61,948 nt of DNA. Source: Clostridia bacterium. Its GTDB lineage: Bacteria; Bacillota; Clostridia; Oscillospirales; CAG-272. The DNA lies in assembly GCA_017937135.1 (NCBI GenBank), contig JAGBEE010000017.1:1-61948 (forward strand), given 5' to 3'. A program made the translations under genes and the position numbers. Shown piece after piece: positions 61,925 through 61,948 of the stretch (its first letter is position 1; every line of letters starts with the position of its first letter). A model generated the notes under the pieces. That model saw only the letters and a list, made by a program, of their open reading frames with translations. It made no database searches and was not told the DNA's origin.

Positions 61925-61948
61925 TATTTCTATCGCTTCCATGATAGC

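Overview
The window looks like chromosome from a low-G+C, spore-forming member of the Clostridia, probably an uncultured gut lineage. The reasons are a full-length Spo0A, a YetF/DUF421 pair, a T-box in front of valS, an S15 leader in front of rpsO, Firmicutes-type promoters with TTGACA-17-TATAAT spacing, and intracellular glycan-degrading enzymes. I cannot name the genus from the sequence alone.

Layout. At 1-206 a strong leftward promoter and leader mark the start of an rRNA operon whose 16S gene lies off the left edge. From 0.4 to 32.5 kb the window is mostly housekeeping: yetF and a DUF4363 gene; a leftward operon rimM-trmD-O-antigen ligase-obgE-nfo; rightward rpmG-secE-nusG-rplK-rplA; leftward rplM-rpsI; leftward ftsK-tmk-DJ-1-fthC; a split TauE exporter; rpsO and pnp, each with a structured leader; an AEC transporter; spo0A; a two-component system followed by a large beta-helical lipoprotein; and a leftward S1 protein, Ca2+ P-type ATPase and T-box-controlled valS.

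From 32.5 to 48.9 kb the window is accessory. It holds enzymes for carbohydrate breakdown (GH43, a GH89-like alpha-N-acetylglucosaminidase, GH29 alpha-L-fucosidase, an (alpha/alpha)6 glycosidase, an SGNH esterase, a probable TIM-barrel hydrolase and an amidohydrolase). None has a signal peptide, which suggests intracellular processing of imported host or plant oligosaccharides, but no sugar transporter is present. A YitT protein and a KtrAB-type potassium system are interspersed. In the middle, 34.4-38.6 kb, a tRNA-Glu is followed by two modules. Each carries a block of strongly structured repeats, one gene and a tRNA-3'-end-like sequence followed by a terminator. One module carries the GH89-like gene; the other carries a protein that appears to join a free-standing MutS domain I to a SANT-like HTH. 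This is the least explained part of the window.

From 49.0 to 58.5 kb one promoter serves a tightly overlapping six-gene operon: a membrane protein, a MoxR AAA+ ATPase, a DUF58 protein, two membrane VWA proteins and a secreted lipoprotein with a dense cysteine insert. A second, very large surface lipoprotein with repeated His/Cys modules follows behind a long hairpin. The same His/Cys module begins the beta-helical lipoprotein at 23.6 kb.
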